The notes below the pieces were generated by a model, which searched no databases, had not been told where the DNA came from, and was given only the letters and a program-made list of their open reading frames with translations. Both the position numbers and the translations under genes were made by a program. A DNA stretch of 64,000 bases from VSJD01 sp964617825 (lineage in GTDB: Bacteria; Verrucomicrobiota; Kiritimatiellia; JAAZAB01), in the NCBI GenBank assembly GCA_964617825.1, contig CAZTWL010000016.1, positions 22,487-86,486 on the forward strand, read 5' to 3'. The first letter of the stretch is position 1. Every line of letters begins with the position of its first letter. Shown piece after piece: positions 17,350 through 25,848 of this stretch.

Positions 17350-19356
17350 TTAAAACAGCAGCGGTGCCATCATTTTGTTGAGAATGGCCAAAGCCATGCC
17401 GACCATTGCCACCAGTCCCATCCCGCAGGCGTAGCCGGCGCCGATGACCAGCACGTATTTCATCCAGATGTCGCCGAACTTTTTACGGAAATAAAAGCGG
17501 CCGATCAGCGCGCCGATAACCTCAAGGGGGATGCCGGCCGGCATTCCCTGGCAGAGACCGCGCACGATTCCAAAAAGGACGAGCGTCGGCAGCCCCAAGG
17601 CCGCCAAGATGGCATATAGCACAACGCCGAAGCCGACGCCCCAGGTCAGCCATTCCGGCTTCAGGGCTTCAAAGAAAAGCGATCCGCCCTCCATGGTTGA
17701 ACTGAAGGTCAGGCAGTTTAATTTGGCCTGTAAATCCCACATTTTCTGGGCGAAAGGATAGGCGTCGGAAGGCACTTCGGCCATCTTCCAGAAAAGTTGG
17801 GAAAAGAGCAGCGAGGCAACAATAATGACCGGAACGGTTACGAGCTGGGTTTTGACAATGCTTTTGACTTTTGTCCCGGTTAATTCAAGCACGCGGAAGC
17901 TGACGGCCTGCACGCCGTAGTTTGGCATGGGCACCGGCGCGAACCAGATTTGAACGCCGCGGTAGCCGCTGAGAATAAAGGCGGCCTCGCGGATGTAGGG
18001 CAGCGCAACGGATTGACCAGCGATCCCTTCCAGCTTGGCGGAGGCATACGAGATAAGCGGCGTATATAAAGCCGCATAGCAGACAAAAAACTTCCAGGGG
18101 AACCCTTCAATCAGCCAGGTCGAAAGGCCGATCCAGGAGGCGGTGGAGAAGACGTAAATGCCGAGCGCTATAAAAATTGAGAAATCGCCGCGCTTGACAT
18201 TGTCGGTAACCAGGCGGCGCCAGGCGCTCGGTTTCCTGGCCTCGCCAATTTCCCGGCGGGAAAGTTCGTGAACTTTCCCGGATCTTATTCGCCGGATGAG
18301 CGGCCGAAAAACCTGGCCAAGGCTTATAAGGGCAATGGCAATGGTCAGACCGATGCCGAAGGCAAGATAGAAGTCGATATTATTGGCGTAAATCGTGTCA
18401 AGGACATCCATGCCCGGCTGCCAGTTGGATAGAATGCCATGGCGGTAAAGAGAGGGGTTTAGAACCATTGTAGCCAGCACGCCGATCCCCCCGCCGATAA
18501 CCGCCCAGAACGGCAGGACCATGCCGGTAATAACCAGCCCCAGTTCGATCGTAAGGTTGAAGGGGGTAGCCGGCAACAGCTGGCTTAATGAAGCCGTAAA
18601 ATCAATAAAGGGAATGGGAATCAGCATAATCGGTTTTGGCAGGATGGAGCCCGTTACGGAAGGCAAGGCGATATAGATAAGTCCGTAAGCCATGCCGATC
18701 ATGCCGCCGATTGAAAAACAGCGCCAGCGCCAGGGTTCCTTGCTGACTTCGCTTTCGGTCAGGGCCGTGATGCCTGCGGCCGCCACCGGCGCCATCGGGA
18801 AAGGCAGCTCTTCCACGTCGGAAGTCAGGCGATAAAAGAAATAGCCGAGGCCGAAATTGTCGATATAATAAATGATTGAGGCTAATGAGACGAACGCAAT
18901 GGGCGCAAGCCATGCCTTGGTGAAAAACGTACGTCCGGCTTCCTTGATTGTTTCCGCCTGGGGCGCCACCCAAGCCGGCACATCCTGCGCAATGCCCATG
19001 GCATTGACAAAGTCCGACTGGATAAAAAACTGGTTCCACAATAATCCCTGAAAAGGCGAAGCCATTGCCAGCCCGGCCATGTAATACAGGATATAAATTT
19101 CCTGCATTTTCAAGTCTTTAAGCGAACGGCGGGCAACCTCGGCAAACAAAATAATCGTAACCCACTGCGAGGCGGAGGTGATGCTCGCGCCGGTGCCCAC
19201 CATGAGCGACAGATACATGGCTCCCGGCATCATGATAAAGCCGAGGAAAATCGCGCCGATCACCGTCCGCCAGTTAAAACCATCGACAAAAACATCCGGC
19301 GGTTTCATTAATTGCCGGTACTTTTCGAGCTCAAGGTCCTGTGAGTTTTTTGCCAT
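17350..19356 (-). CDS. OPT-family-like oligopeptide/metal-chelate transporter
   Basis: This 668-residue protein has about 14 predicted TM helices and recognisable OPT-like features: MPGAMYLSLMVGTGAS near the N-terminus, EVARRSLKDLKMQEIYILYY, and the LPFPMAPVAAAGITAL segment that resembles the LPxPxA motif of oligopeptide/yellow-stripe transporters. OPT proteins import small peptides or metal chelates using proton gradients. Its start overlaps the stop of the giant FtsX gene as TAATG, so the two are coupled. Coupling of an OPT-like carrier to ABC FtsX permeases is not something I know from characterised systems. Family assignment is moderate because the sequence is divergent. Confidence 0.75.
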   Translation of the reverse strand: MAKNSQDLELEKYRQLMKPPDVFVDGFNWRTVIGAIFLGFIMMPGAMYLSLMVGTGASITSASQWVTIILFAEVARRSLKDLKMQEIYILYYMAGLAMASPFQGLLWNQFFIQSDFVNAMGIAQDVPAWVAPQAETIKEAGRTFFTKAWLAPIAFVSLASIIYYIDNFGLGYFFYRLTSDVEELPFPMAPVAAAGITALTESEVSKEPWRWRCFSIGGMIGMAYGLIYIALPSVTGSILPKPIMLIPIPFIDFTASLSQLLPATPFNLTIELGLVITGMVLPFWAVIGGGIGVLATMVLNPSLYRHGILSNWQPGMDVLDTIYANNIDFYLAFGIGLTIAIALISLGQVFRPLIRRIRSGKVHELSRREIGEARKPSAWRRLVTDNVKRGDFSIFIALGIYVFSTASWIGLSTWLIEGFPWKFFVCYAALYTPLISYASAKLEGIAGQSVALPYIREAAFILSGYRGVQIWFAPVPMPNYGVQAVSFRVLELTGTKVKSIVKTQLVTVPVIIVASLLFSQLFWKMAEVPSDAYPFAQKMWDLQAKLNCLTFSSTMEGGSLFFEALKPEWLTWGVGFGVVLYAILAALGLPTLVLFGIVRGLCQGMPAGIPLEVIGALIGRFYFRKKFGDIWMKYVLVIGAGYACGMGLVAMVGMALAILNKMMAPLLF

Positions 19357-22300
19357 TATAAGCTCCGCGCCGTCGCGTCAGAAAATTGTTTAACATAAAG
19401 CGCCTGCTGGCCGCGGTCAAGATTCCGCCATTGCATCAGATACTTGCGCATCCTTTCCAGGAAAGGACGGTTGGTTGAAATCCAATTAACGTCCTGGCCC
19501 GAGACGCGCTCAATCTTTAAAACCAGGCGATAGGTCTGGACATAATCATCATAGAAAAGATGAAAGCGCAGGTTTTCCGTGACCCCGAGATCGTAAGGCG
19601 CCAAGGCAATGTGATATTCAAGATTGTAGCTGTCACGGCCTTTAGCGTCCCTTTTGCAGCCGAGTGCCAGCTGGTTGGCGATCAGGTTGCCGACCGATAC
19701 TTCGGTGAAATTCGCAAAATACGCCTGCAGGTAGGCCAGCACGCCCGGAGCAATCCTGGACTGATAAATAAAGGGGAAAACAATTTCCATGATATTGCCC
19801 GTGTGCGCCGGCATTGACCAGCTGCGCTTGCCGGACGGCACCGCGGTCCGCACGGCAGCCATCGCCGGGTAGATCGTTGAAAGCATGACAATCGCGATGG
19901 TGAAGATGATGACATACGCGACACTCAGGGAAGAATAATTGAAATTAAGGCCCTTCACCCAGCCCGTATAATTGACCCCCATGCTGAGCAATTGGCCGAT
20001 GAGATAGCCGCCCACCGATCCGATCACGCCGTACACAAACGATTCCGCCAGGAAGAACAGGCCGATATGATGGGGGTTAAGGCCGATGGCATTATAAATG
20101 GCGATTTCCTTTTTGCGCTCGTAGACCGAGCCGAGCATTGTGTTTAAAATAATGGTTGCCGCGATAAAAAGCGGAACCAGCAGCACGGCCAGACCGCCGA
20201 CCGAGGTTTTATAGTTGGAACCGATATAATATGCCCCCGGCGCAATTGATTTTTTGCCGCCTTCGCCGATGGAAAAAGGTTTTATGCTGCCCATGTAAAA
20301 CTTAGCCATGGTTGAAGTCAGAATGTTATCCATCAATGGCCAGACCGGCGCATCATCCTTCATCTTCACCGACACGCTGTAGGCAAAGCCCCCCATCCGC
20401 CGGACAACATCGGCGGGGGCAATGAGCAGGGAAAGCGGATCTACGAAAAAAAGCACGCCAAGGTCATCGAGTTCCCCATCCACGTCAACCTCGTTGCCAA
20501 AGCCTCCGACACCTTGGCTGACCCGCTTGATCGGCAAAATCGGGATGCCGTTTAAATCCTTGAGGTTGTTGATCTTGTCGTCGTCATAAACGCCGACAAC
20601 GTTCAGCGCATATCCGCAACACGTGACAAACGTGCCTTCCAGCCGGGCCGGATCAATGCCAAGGTTTTCAGCCATCTGGCGGGAAATTAAAGCTTCGTGC
20701 GCCGCATTTGAACTGAAATAGCGGCCGGCGACTATCGGCAACTTGTCCAAAAAGCCGTCTTCCGCCTTGGTCAGTCCAAGGACCGCGTCAACGGCCGTTT
20801 CCCGGCCGTTGCTGAAATTAACATGCAAAGGGCTGCTGTCCGTGGCCGGCATCGCTTTCCAGCGCCTCTCGGCAACCTGTCCGTAGGCGCCGAATAAATC
20901 GCGCATGGCTTCGTAGGTTGACTCGTCCATCTGCGCCTTGCCCGGCCATGAGAACATAAAGCCGGTATAGGCCGGCACGCTGCTTTTATGGACAATGGTC
21001 GGGTTGACTTTCTTGGTAATGCTCGTGAACGAAAGCATTGCAAAAGCAATGAGCACAATGGTCATGGTCGTCAGCATGGTGCGAATGCGCCGGCGCTTCA
21101 TATTGTTGACGCCGATCAACATGGCCTTCTGCGTCACGGTTGAAAAAGTGGCTTCGTCCATGCCGCTGCTCAAATAGCTGCGGAAGAGCAGCTGCATTTC
21201 GCCTTCAAACCGGCCGCGCAATATGCTGATGACAAAAAGGGCCAGAGCGCCCATGACAAACGCGATGAAGATAGCCTCCGCTGCCTGGGCCACGCGGAAA
21301 GCCGGATGAATTTGCCGGAAAATAAGAAATGCCACGACAAACAGACACGCGAACATGCCCATCTCATGTTCGATTTTCACAAAATTGAACAGCAATTTTT
21401 CGATGAAGAAACAGAACGGCAGCAGCAGGGCCATGTAAATCACCACAGCCTTCAACATGTCATCGGAGGTCTGCTTGGCCTGCTCGTATGATTTTACCTG
21501 CGCGCCGAGCCCTTCGTAAAGCTTCCGCAGATATTGCAGATGATCACTGTCAGCCAGGGCGGATTGCATTTCACGGAGGCAGCGGTCGCCCCGGGCGGAA
21601 AATTCATGCACAAGTTCGTTCGCCACATCCCTCAATATTTTAATCCGCGCGCGATTCAGCACCGACAGGTCCTTTACAACGTTATGGAAAAAGTCCGGCC
21701 CCATTTCGCTTGCCGCAGAATATCCACGTCCCTCGTATTCCTTTTCGGTTGCATTCAGTGCTGTTCTCTTCTTGTCGGTAACGAATTTGATTTTTTCCAT
21801 CAGGCCCAGATAAAAAGCCGCGGGAGCCCCGGGCGATACGTTGACGATTTTTTTAGAAAACACCGACTTGATCCCCGTCAAGCCGTATTTGCGTGGAGAC
21901 GCGTTCCCCTTTGCCGTGAGCGGGAGCATATATTCGGTAAAAATGGGTGAGCCGGAAATAAGAGAGGAATCGGCTGTCGGGTAAATGGGGAATTCGCGGC
22001 ATTCAAAAAGCGCCAGGGTCAAAGCTTTCGAAAGGTCGTCGCTGCTCATCTTGTTTTGCGTTTCGCCGGCATCAAGCACGTGGTCCACAACGGTAAAATC
22101 GCCATCGTAATGAAACGCCGCCGGCACAAAAGGCGGGGTTGGTGTTTTGCGTAGCGGCACGCTCAGGCCGTAGACGATCGTGGCCGCGCGCTGATCGGTC
22201 AGCTTAATTATGCCGGAACAGACGTCGCCGTAAATAACATCGGCGTGCATGGCTTTCTTGTAAGCTGCTTTTGAATATTTAGTCGCGTTTACGATTACGG

Positions 22301-24317
22301 CCGTATTTGGGACCGGCAGTTCTGGAACTACGCTGGCCGAATATTCATCAAATTTATAAGTCTTGATATGAACCGCCGACATCGTCCCGGTGAGAATTTT
22401 GGAAGTATCGAACTCGGATGAATCCGTGATATACCGCACGTTGAAAAGAGCGCGCAGGTACGGCAGCAGGAAAGACGTTTCGCTGGCATAATACGATTTA
22501 TTCAAGCTGGCACAGCTGTCACTTGGAAGAAAAGCGTTCCCATCGGCCGAGAAAACATTCCAAAGATCAAAGGCCGCCGTCTTGCCGGCAGAGTTAAATA
22601 TGGCACAGGCCGCAAGCGGGGGAGTATCACCGCGAGGCATTTGCATCTTCTCGCCGAAGTAATGGGTTTCGCTATACCCGGAACGCATGGTCAACGTATC
22701 GGCCAGGTGGAGCTCTTTGCCGGCACATACTTCTTCAAGCTTTCCGGCGATATCGAACGTGTTGGCGCCCCAGCGCTGGCACCACTTGGCCCTGTAGCTG
22801 GCATAAAAGCCAACCTGCGGCGTGGACCAATCCATCCCCAGGGAAATCACAAAGGCCACCTTGTTTCCTTGGAGCGCATCGCGGATGGCATCGTTTTGCC
22901 TTCCCAAAAGCAATTCCTGCTCGTTGCGATCGGCGCAAACGGTATTAAACCGGATTATTTCCTGAACATACCCCTTGAGAATCAGGATTTCTTCCCCGGA
23001 AAGGTCGCTTAATTTCGTGCGGATGCCGACTTTGTTAAAGAGGGTTAAGATTTTAACGTGCTTTTCCATCCGGGCGGTAATATCTTTCTGCCGCCGTTCG
23101 GTTTCCTGTTTCGGAAGATTCTGCTGCAGCAGGACCAGCTTGTCATTTTTCAAGCGGTTAATGTCGCGCTTGGCCAGGGCAACCAGCGGTTTTTTTACGG
23201 TAATATTTTTGCCCGTGGATTTATCGTTCAGCGAACGCCAGGCAATAAGCAAATCTTCTTCGGCCTTGTCATAGGCCTCCAGCTTAAGCCGGCTATAATG
23301 ATCGATCAGCGCCCGCTGGGTCTGAAGTTCGTTGTTGAGCGTATCCCGCATTTTTTCGGTTGCAGTCACTCCGGCCAACATGTGCCAGGCCAGCATCCTT
23401 TCGCCCTCATATGAAAACACATGCGCATTAACCGCAGCCAGAAGGACTGTCCGCGCCGGCGGCTGGCGTTTAAATTCAGCCAGCATTTTTTTCAGGCAGA
23501 GCAGGTTGGCTCCGGCCTGAGCGCCAAAGGCCATTTCGGGAACAATGCAGTTACTGTCAAGTGGCGCGACCACCACGGCAACTTCGCGGCCCAAGTCCGG
23601 ATCCGATCCCGGGATGAGAACCCATAAGTCGCGCAGCATTTTGTTTTCCCAACGCGACGGTTTGGCCTTGATGTTTACCCTGGCTCCCTGCCAAGCCTGT
23701 GCTTTTAGCGCCGCGCCTTCGGCGCGACTCACCAGGAAGCGTGGGGTGGCCACTTCGGTGTCATAAATCTTGTCCAACGCGTCGTTGCGATCGTAATGTT
23801 CCGGCTCAATGAAAATAAAGCCCTTGACTCCGAAACGCAAAAGGCGCATCCAGTCCGTCCCGCAATTGAATTCCATCAGCGCCAGTGAGCCGTTAAGCGG
23901 GATGCCCTTGACTTTTTCCAAATCAGCATTGGATCCTTGGCCAACATAGACCAGTGGCGCGGCAAACTCCTTTTCCTTGAAATTGCCTGGGCGGAACATG
24001 GTCGGGTGCATGGCATATAGCCGAATGGGAGCCTGGTTGGAAATGGTGAGCAAGGTTGCGCCGGGGATAAAACAGGCCGTATTAAATCTGATGTCGCCGT
24101 GCTGTAACCCGGAATCGGCAAAAAGCGCGTTGATCTTTTCTTCCATTGCCAGATTGCCGGGCGACCCGGGATAGCGCACTTCGGCGCCCTTGAGAAAATC
24201 CTGCAACTCCTGGACCAGCGCATCTGATTCCGCCGGTGTAACCCACGGCTTGGCCGCCATTTCGCCAAATGCGGATACCGCGCCAAACAGAATTGATAAT
24301 GCCAGTATTTTATTCAT
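19356..24317 (-). CDS. Giant FtsX/MacB-type permease with N-terminal degenerate M28 peptidase-like domain
   Basis: About 1653 residues. A signal peptide (MNKILALSILFGAVSAFG) leads into an M28 aminopeptidase-like region with a PA-type insertion (residues about 60-330). The metal-site motifs are altered: APLDSNC replaces the usual HxD segment, FGAQAGANLL lacks the D of the DNASG motif, and AVNAHVFSYEG replaces the Glu-Glu motif, so it should not be catalytic. A charged helical stretch (about 330-480) and a large extracytoplasmic region (to about 960) follow. Next come several TM helices, a MacB-type periplasmic core (about 1100-1370) and the FtsX domain with YERKKEIAIYNAIGLNPHHI. A soluble tail of 100 residues ends the protein. 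In-frame ATGs at 24332 and 24347 are alternative starts; none has a strong ribosome binding site. Partner ATPase: probably the one at 24826-25602. Confidence 0.82.
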   Translation of the reverse strand: MNKILALSILFGAVSAFGEMAAKPWVTPAESDALVQELQDFLKGAEVRYPGSPGNLAMEEKINALFADSGLQHGDIRFNTACFIPGATLLTISNQAPIRLYAMHPTMFRPGNFKEKEFAAPLVYVGQGSNADLEKVKGIPLNGSLALMEFNCGTDWMRLLRFGVKGFIFIEPEHYDRNDALDKIYDTEVATPRFLVSRAEGAALKAQAWQGARVNIKAKPSRWENKMLRDLWVLIPGSDPDLGREVAVVVAPLDSNCIVPEMAFGAQAGANLLCLKKMLAEFKRQPPARTVLLAAVNAHVFSYEGERMLAWHMLAGVTATEKMRDTLNNELQTQRALIDHYSRLKLEAYDKAEEDLLIAWRSLNDKSTGKNITVKKPLVALAKRDINRLKNDKLVLLQQNLPKQETERRQKDITARMEKHVKILTLFNKVGIRTKLSDLSGEEILILKGYVQEIIRFNTVCADRNEQELLLGRQNDAIRDALQGNKVAFVISLGMDWSTPQVGFYASYRAKWCQRWGANTFDIAGKLEEVCAGKELHLADTLTMRSGYSETHYFGEKMQMPRGDTPPLAACAIFNSAGKTAAFDLWNVFSADGNAFLPSDSCASLNKSYYASETSFLLPYLRALFNVRYITDSSEFDTSKILTGTMSAVHIKTYKFDEYSASVVPELPVPNTAVIVNATKYSKAAYKKAMHADVIYGDVCSGIIKLTDQRAATIVYGLSVPLRKTPTPPFVPAAFHYDGDFTVVDHVLDAGETQNKMSSDDLSKALTLALFECREFPIYPTADSSLISGSPIFTEYMLPLTAKGNASPRKYGLTGIKSVFSKKIVNVSPGAPAAFYLGLMEKIKFVTDKKRTALNATEKEYEGRGYSAASEMGPDFFHNVVKDLSVLNRARIKILRDVANELVHEFSARGDRCLREMQSALADSDHLQYLRKLYEGLGAQVKSYEQAKQTSDDMLKAVVIYMALLLPFCFFIEKLLFNFVKIEHEMGMFACLFVVAFLIFRQIHPAFRVAQAAEAIFIAFVMGALALFVISILRGRFEGEMQLLFRSYLSSGMDEATFSTVTQKAMLIGVNNMKRRRIRTMLTTMTIVLIAFAMLSFTSITKKVNPTIVHKSSVPAYTGFMFSWPGKAQMDESTYEAMRDLFGAYGQVAERRWKAMPATDSSPLHVNFSNGRETAVDAVLGLTKAEDGFLDKLPIVAGRYFSSNAAHEALISRQMAENLGIDPARLEGTFVTCCGYALNVVGVYDDDKINNLKDLNGIPILPIKRVSQGVGGFGNEVDVDGELDDLGVLFFVDPLSLLIAPADVVRRMGGFAYSVSVKMKDDAPVWPLMDNILTSTMAKFYMGSIKPFSIGEGGKKSIAPGAYYIGSNYKTSVGGLAVLLVPLFIAATIILNTMLGSVYERKKEIAIYNAIGLNPHHIGLFFLAESFVYGVIGSVGGYLIGQLLSMGVNYTGWVKGLNFNYSSLSVAYVIIFTIAIVMLSTIYPAMAAVRTAVPSGKRSWSMPAHTGNIMEIVFPFIYQSRIAPGVLAYLQAYFANFTEVSVGNLIANQLALGCKRDAKGRDSYNLEYHIALAPYDLGVTENLRFHLFYDDYVQTYRLVLKIERVSGQDVNWISTNRPFLERMRKYLMQWRNLDRGQQALYVKQFSDATARSL

Positions 24318-24402
24318 TACGTTTCTTGTCATTCGCGGAAATAACATACCAGAAGCCCGCCATCCTTCCCCCGTTGCTGCTCATATGCTGTTCGTGCAGG
24401 CA

Positions 24403-24780
24403 TCACCTGATAACGATCGATATAATTCTCCGCTTGACGAGCGACTTTAAAAACTCAACGACGCTTAAAGTGGCCTCCCGCCGGTTAACCCGGTATTTCG
24501 CCAGGAAAAGCTCTATAATTTCAAGCGCGCTACGCTGATTGTCGATCAGTTGAAAGACGAAGCTGCCGATTTCATCCAATCTCATATTGCGTTCCATTAC
24601 CGCTGGCTGATAGCGGGCCAAAAAGCCATTGCCGCGTTTTATTTTGATGTTTATGACCAATCGGCCGTTCGAATCGTTTTTTGAGGATACCTGCTCGTTT
24701 AAAACGGGAACGCCGTCCAAAGACTGCCGGCGGTCAATTTGCGCCGGGTCCTGTCTGTTTAAAAAACTGAATATTGACAT
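24403..24780 (-). CDS. PqqD-like protein (RRE-type winged helix)
   Basis: This 125-residue protein has in its second half the PqqD pattern MRLDEIGSFVFQLIDNQRS, then EIIELFLAKYRVNRREA and VVEFLKSLVKRRII, that is, a short beta unit plus three helices. PqqD-like domains are the RiPP recognition elements that hold leader peptides for radical SAM and other maturases; some are found outside RiPP loci. The first 60 residues are basic and unrecognised. It lies between the first ATPase gene (45 bp gap) and the giant FtsX gene (about 85 bp gap) in one operon. No radical SAM enzyme, cyclase or clear precursor peptide gene lies in the operon, so its ligand is open. Confidence 0.75.
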   Translation of the reverse strand: MSIFSFLNRQDPAQIDRRQSLDGVPVLNEQVSSKNDSNGRLVINIKIKRGNGFLARYQPAVMERNMRLDEIGSFVFQLIDNQRSALEIIELFLAKYRVNRREATLSVVEFLKSLVKRRIISIVIR

Positions 24781-24825
24781 TTTTCTTTCCCGGCATTTTC
24801 ACGCCTGTCCGGTAAAATAGCAGTC

Positions 24826-25602
24826 TTAGACTTCATGCTCATCAATCGCGCCGATGCGAATATCCAGGTTTTTGCGTTCTTCAAGCCGGTCCACCTTGCC
24901 ATCGCGAATCCATAAAATACGGTCGGATACATCCAGCATTTTCATGTCATGCGTGGCGGAAATTATCGTAATCCCCTCGGTTTCTTTCAAATGCACGAGC
25001 AGCTCGATCATTTCGCGGCCGGTATTGACGTCCAGGTTCGCGGTCGGTTCGTCTGCCAGAATAATGACCGGATCGTTCGCGATCGCCCTGGCAACCGCCA
25101 CGCGCTGCTGCTGGCCGCCGGAAAGCTCGTAAGGACGGTGAAAAATCCGGTCGCCCAAGCCGACTTTCTGTAAAATTGCAACGCCTTTTTTGCGTGCGTC
25201 GTCGGCGCTCATCCCGGCAAACAGCATTGGCAAGGTGATGTTTTCAAGCGCGGTTAGAACCGGCAGAATGTTATAGGTTTGAAAAATGTATCCGATTTTA
25301 TGGCAGCGTATCCAGGCCAGCTCAAAAGAATCCAATTGCGCCACGTCAATCTCATCTATAAAGACCATTCCCTCCGTCGGCGAATCGATGCCGCCGATCA
25401 TGTTAAAGAGGGTGGACTTGCCGGAACCGGAAGGTCCCATGATGGAAAGATATTCGCCCCGATAGACATCTAGCGATATGCCGTCCAGGGCCTTGGTCAC
25501 TGTCTCGCCGCTTCCGTAATAGCGCTTTACATCGAGGGCGCGGATTACGGTGTCGCGATGCGATTGATCTTTGTTGTTTTTGCCAGGCGCATTGTCCTGC
25601 AT
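24826..25602 (-). CDS. ABC transporter ATP-binding protein, LolD/MacB type (first gene of operon)
   Basis: The 258-residue ATPase has Walker A GPSGSGKST, Q-loop FQTYNILPV, signature LSGGQQQR, Walker B IILADEPTANLD and the ATHDMKML switch, all intact. It belongs to the MacB/LolD class that drives FtsX-type permeases. The ATG at 25602 has TAAGG 8 bases upstream; a GTG at 25641 would add 13 residues without a ribosome binding site. Transcription should start near 25652 from the promoter at 25659-25687, making this the first gene of the eight-gene operon. Its C-terminal extension (LDIRIGAIDEHEV) matches the twin ATPase at 12970-13707, which suggests a shared docking feature. Confidence 0.93.
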   Translation of the reverse strand: MQDNAPGKNNKDQSHRDTVIRALDVKRYYGSGETVTKALDGISLDVYRGEYLSIMGPSGSGKSTLFNMIGGIDSPTEGMVFIDEIDVAQLDSFELAWIRCHKIGYIFQTYNILPVLTALENITLPMLFAGMSADDARKKGVAILQKVGLGDRIFHRPYELSGGQQQRVAVARAIANDPVIILADEPTANLDVNTGREMIELLVHLKETEGITIISATHDMKMLDVSDRILWIRDGKVDRLEERKNLDIRIGAIDEHEV

Positions 25603-25658
25603 GAATTCGGCCTTACAATTTAATTGCAAACCATCATTCACGAAACAATAATTTGAAA

Positions 25659-25687
25659 AATCTACAGTGCGCTCAATTGTTAGTCAA
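25659..25687 (-). promoter_or_regulatory. Sigma-70-type promoter of the ABC/OPT/PqqD operon
   Basis: On the minus strand TTGACT (25687-25682), a 17-bp spacer and TAGATT (25664-25659) precede the first ATPase gene by about 57 bp. The surroundings are very AT-rich compared with the flanks. Confidence 0.68.
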
Positions 25688-25724
25688 TTATTATATTCAA
25701 AAAAATTGTTTTTTGTGATCAGAG

Positions 25725-25774
25725 CGTCACGGTTGTTACTTTAGATCGTTGTTTCTGATGCTCGGTGCGTGACG
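25725..25774. repeat. Inverted repeat in divergent promoter region
   Basis: CGTCACG at 25725-25731 and CGTGACG at 25768-25774 are perfect inverted 7-mers 36 bp apart, between the ABC operon promoter and the SDR gene. They could form an operator for a dimeric regulator that loops or binds two half-sites. Confidence 0.3.
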
Positions 25775-25848
25775 GTTTTCCTTGACTCCCTAAGTTCGGC
25801 GCGGCATTCTACTTGCGTTCAATAGGCAAACTAATTGCTGGATCGACT

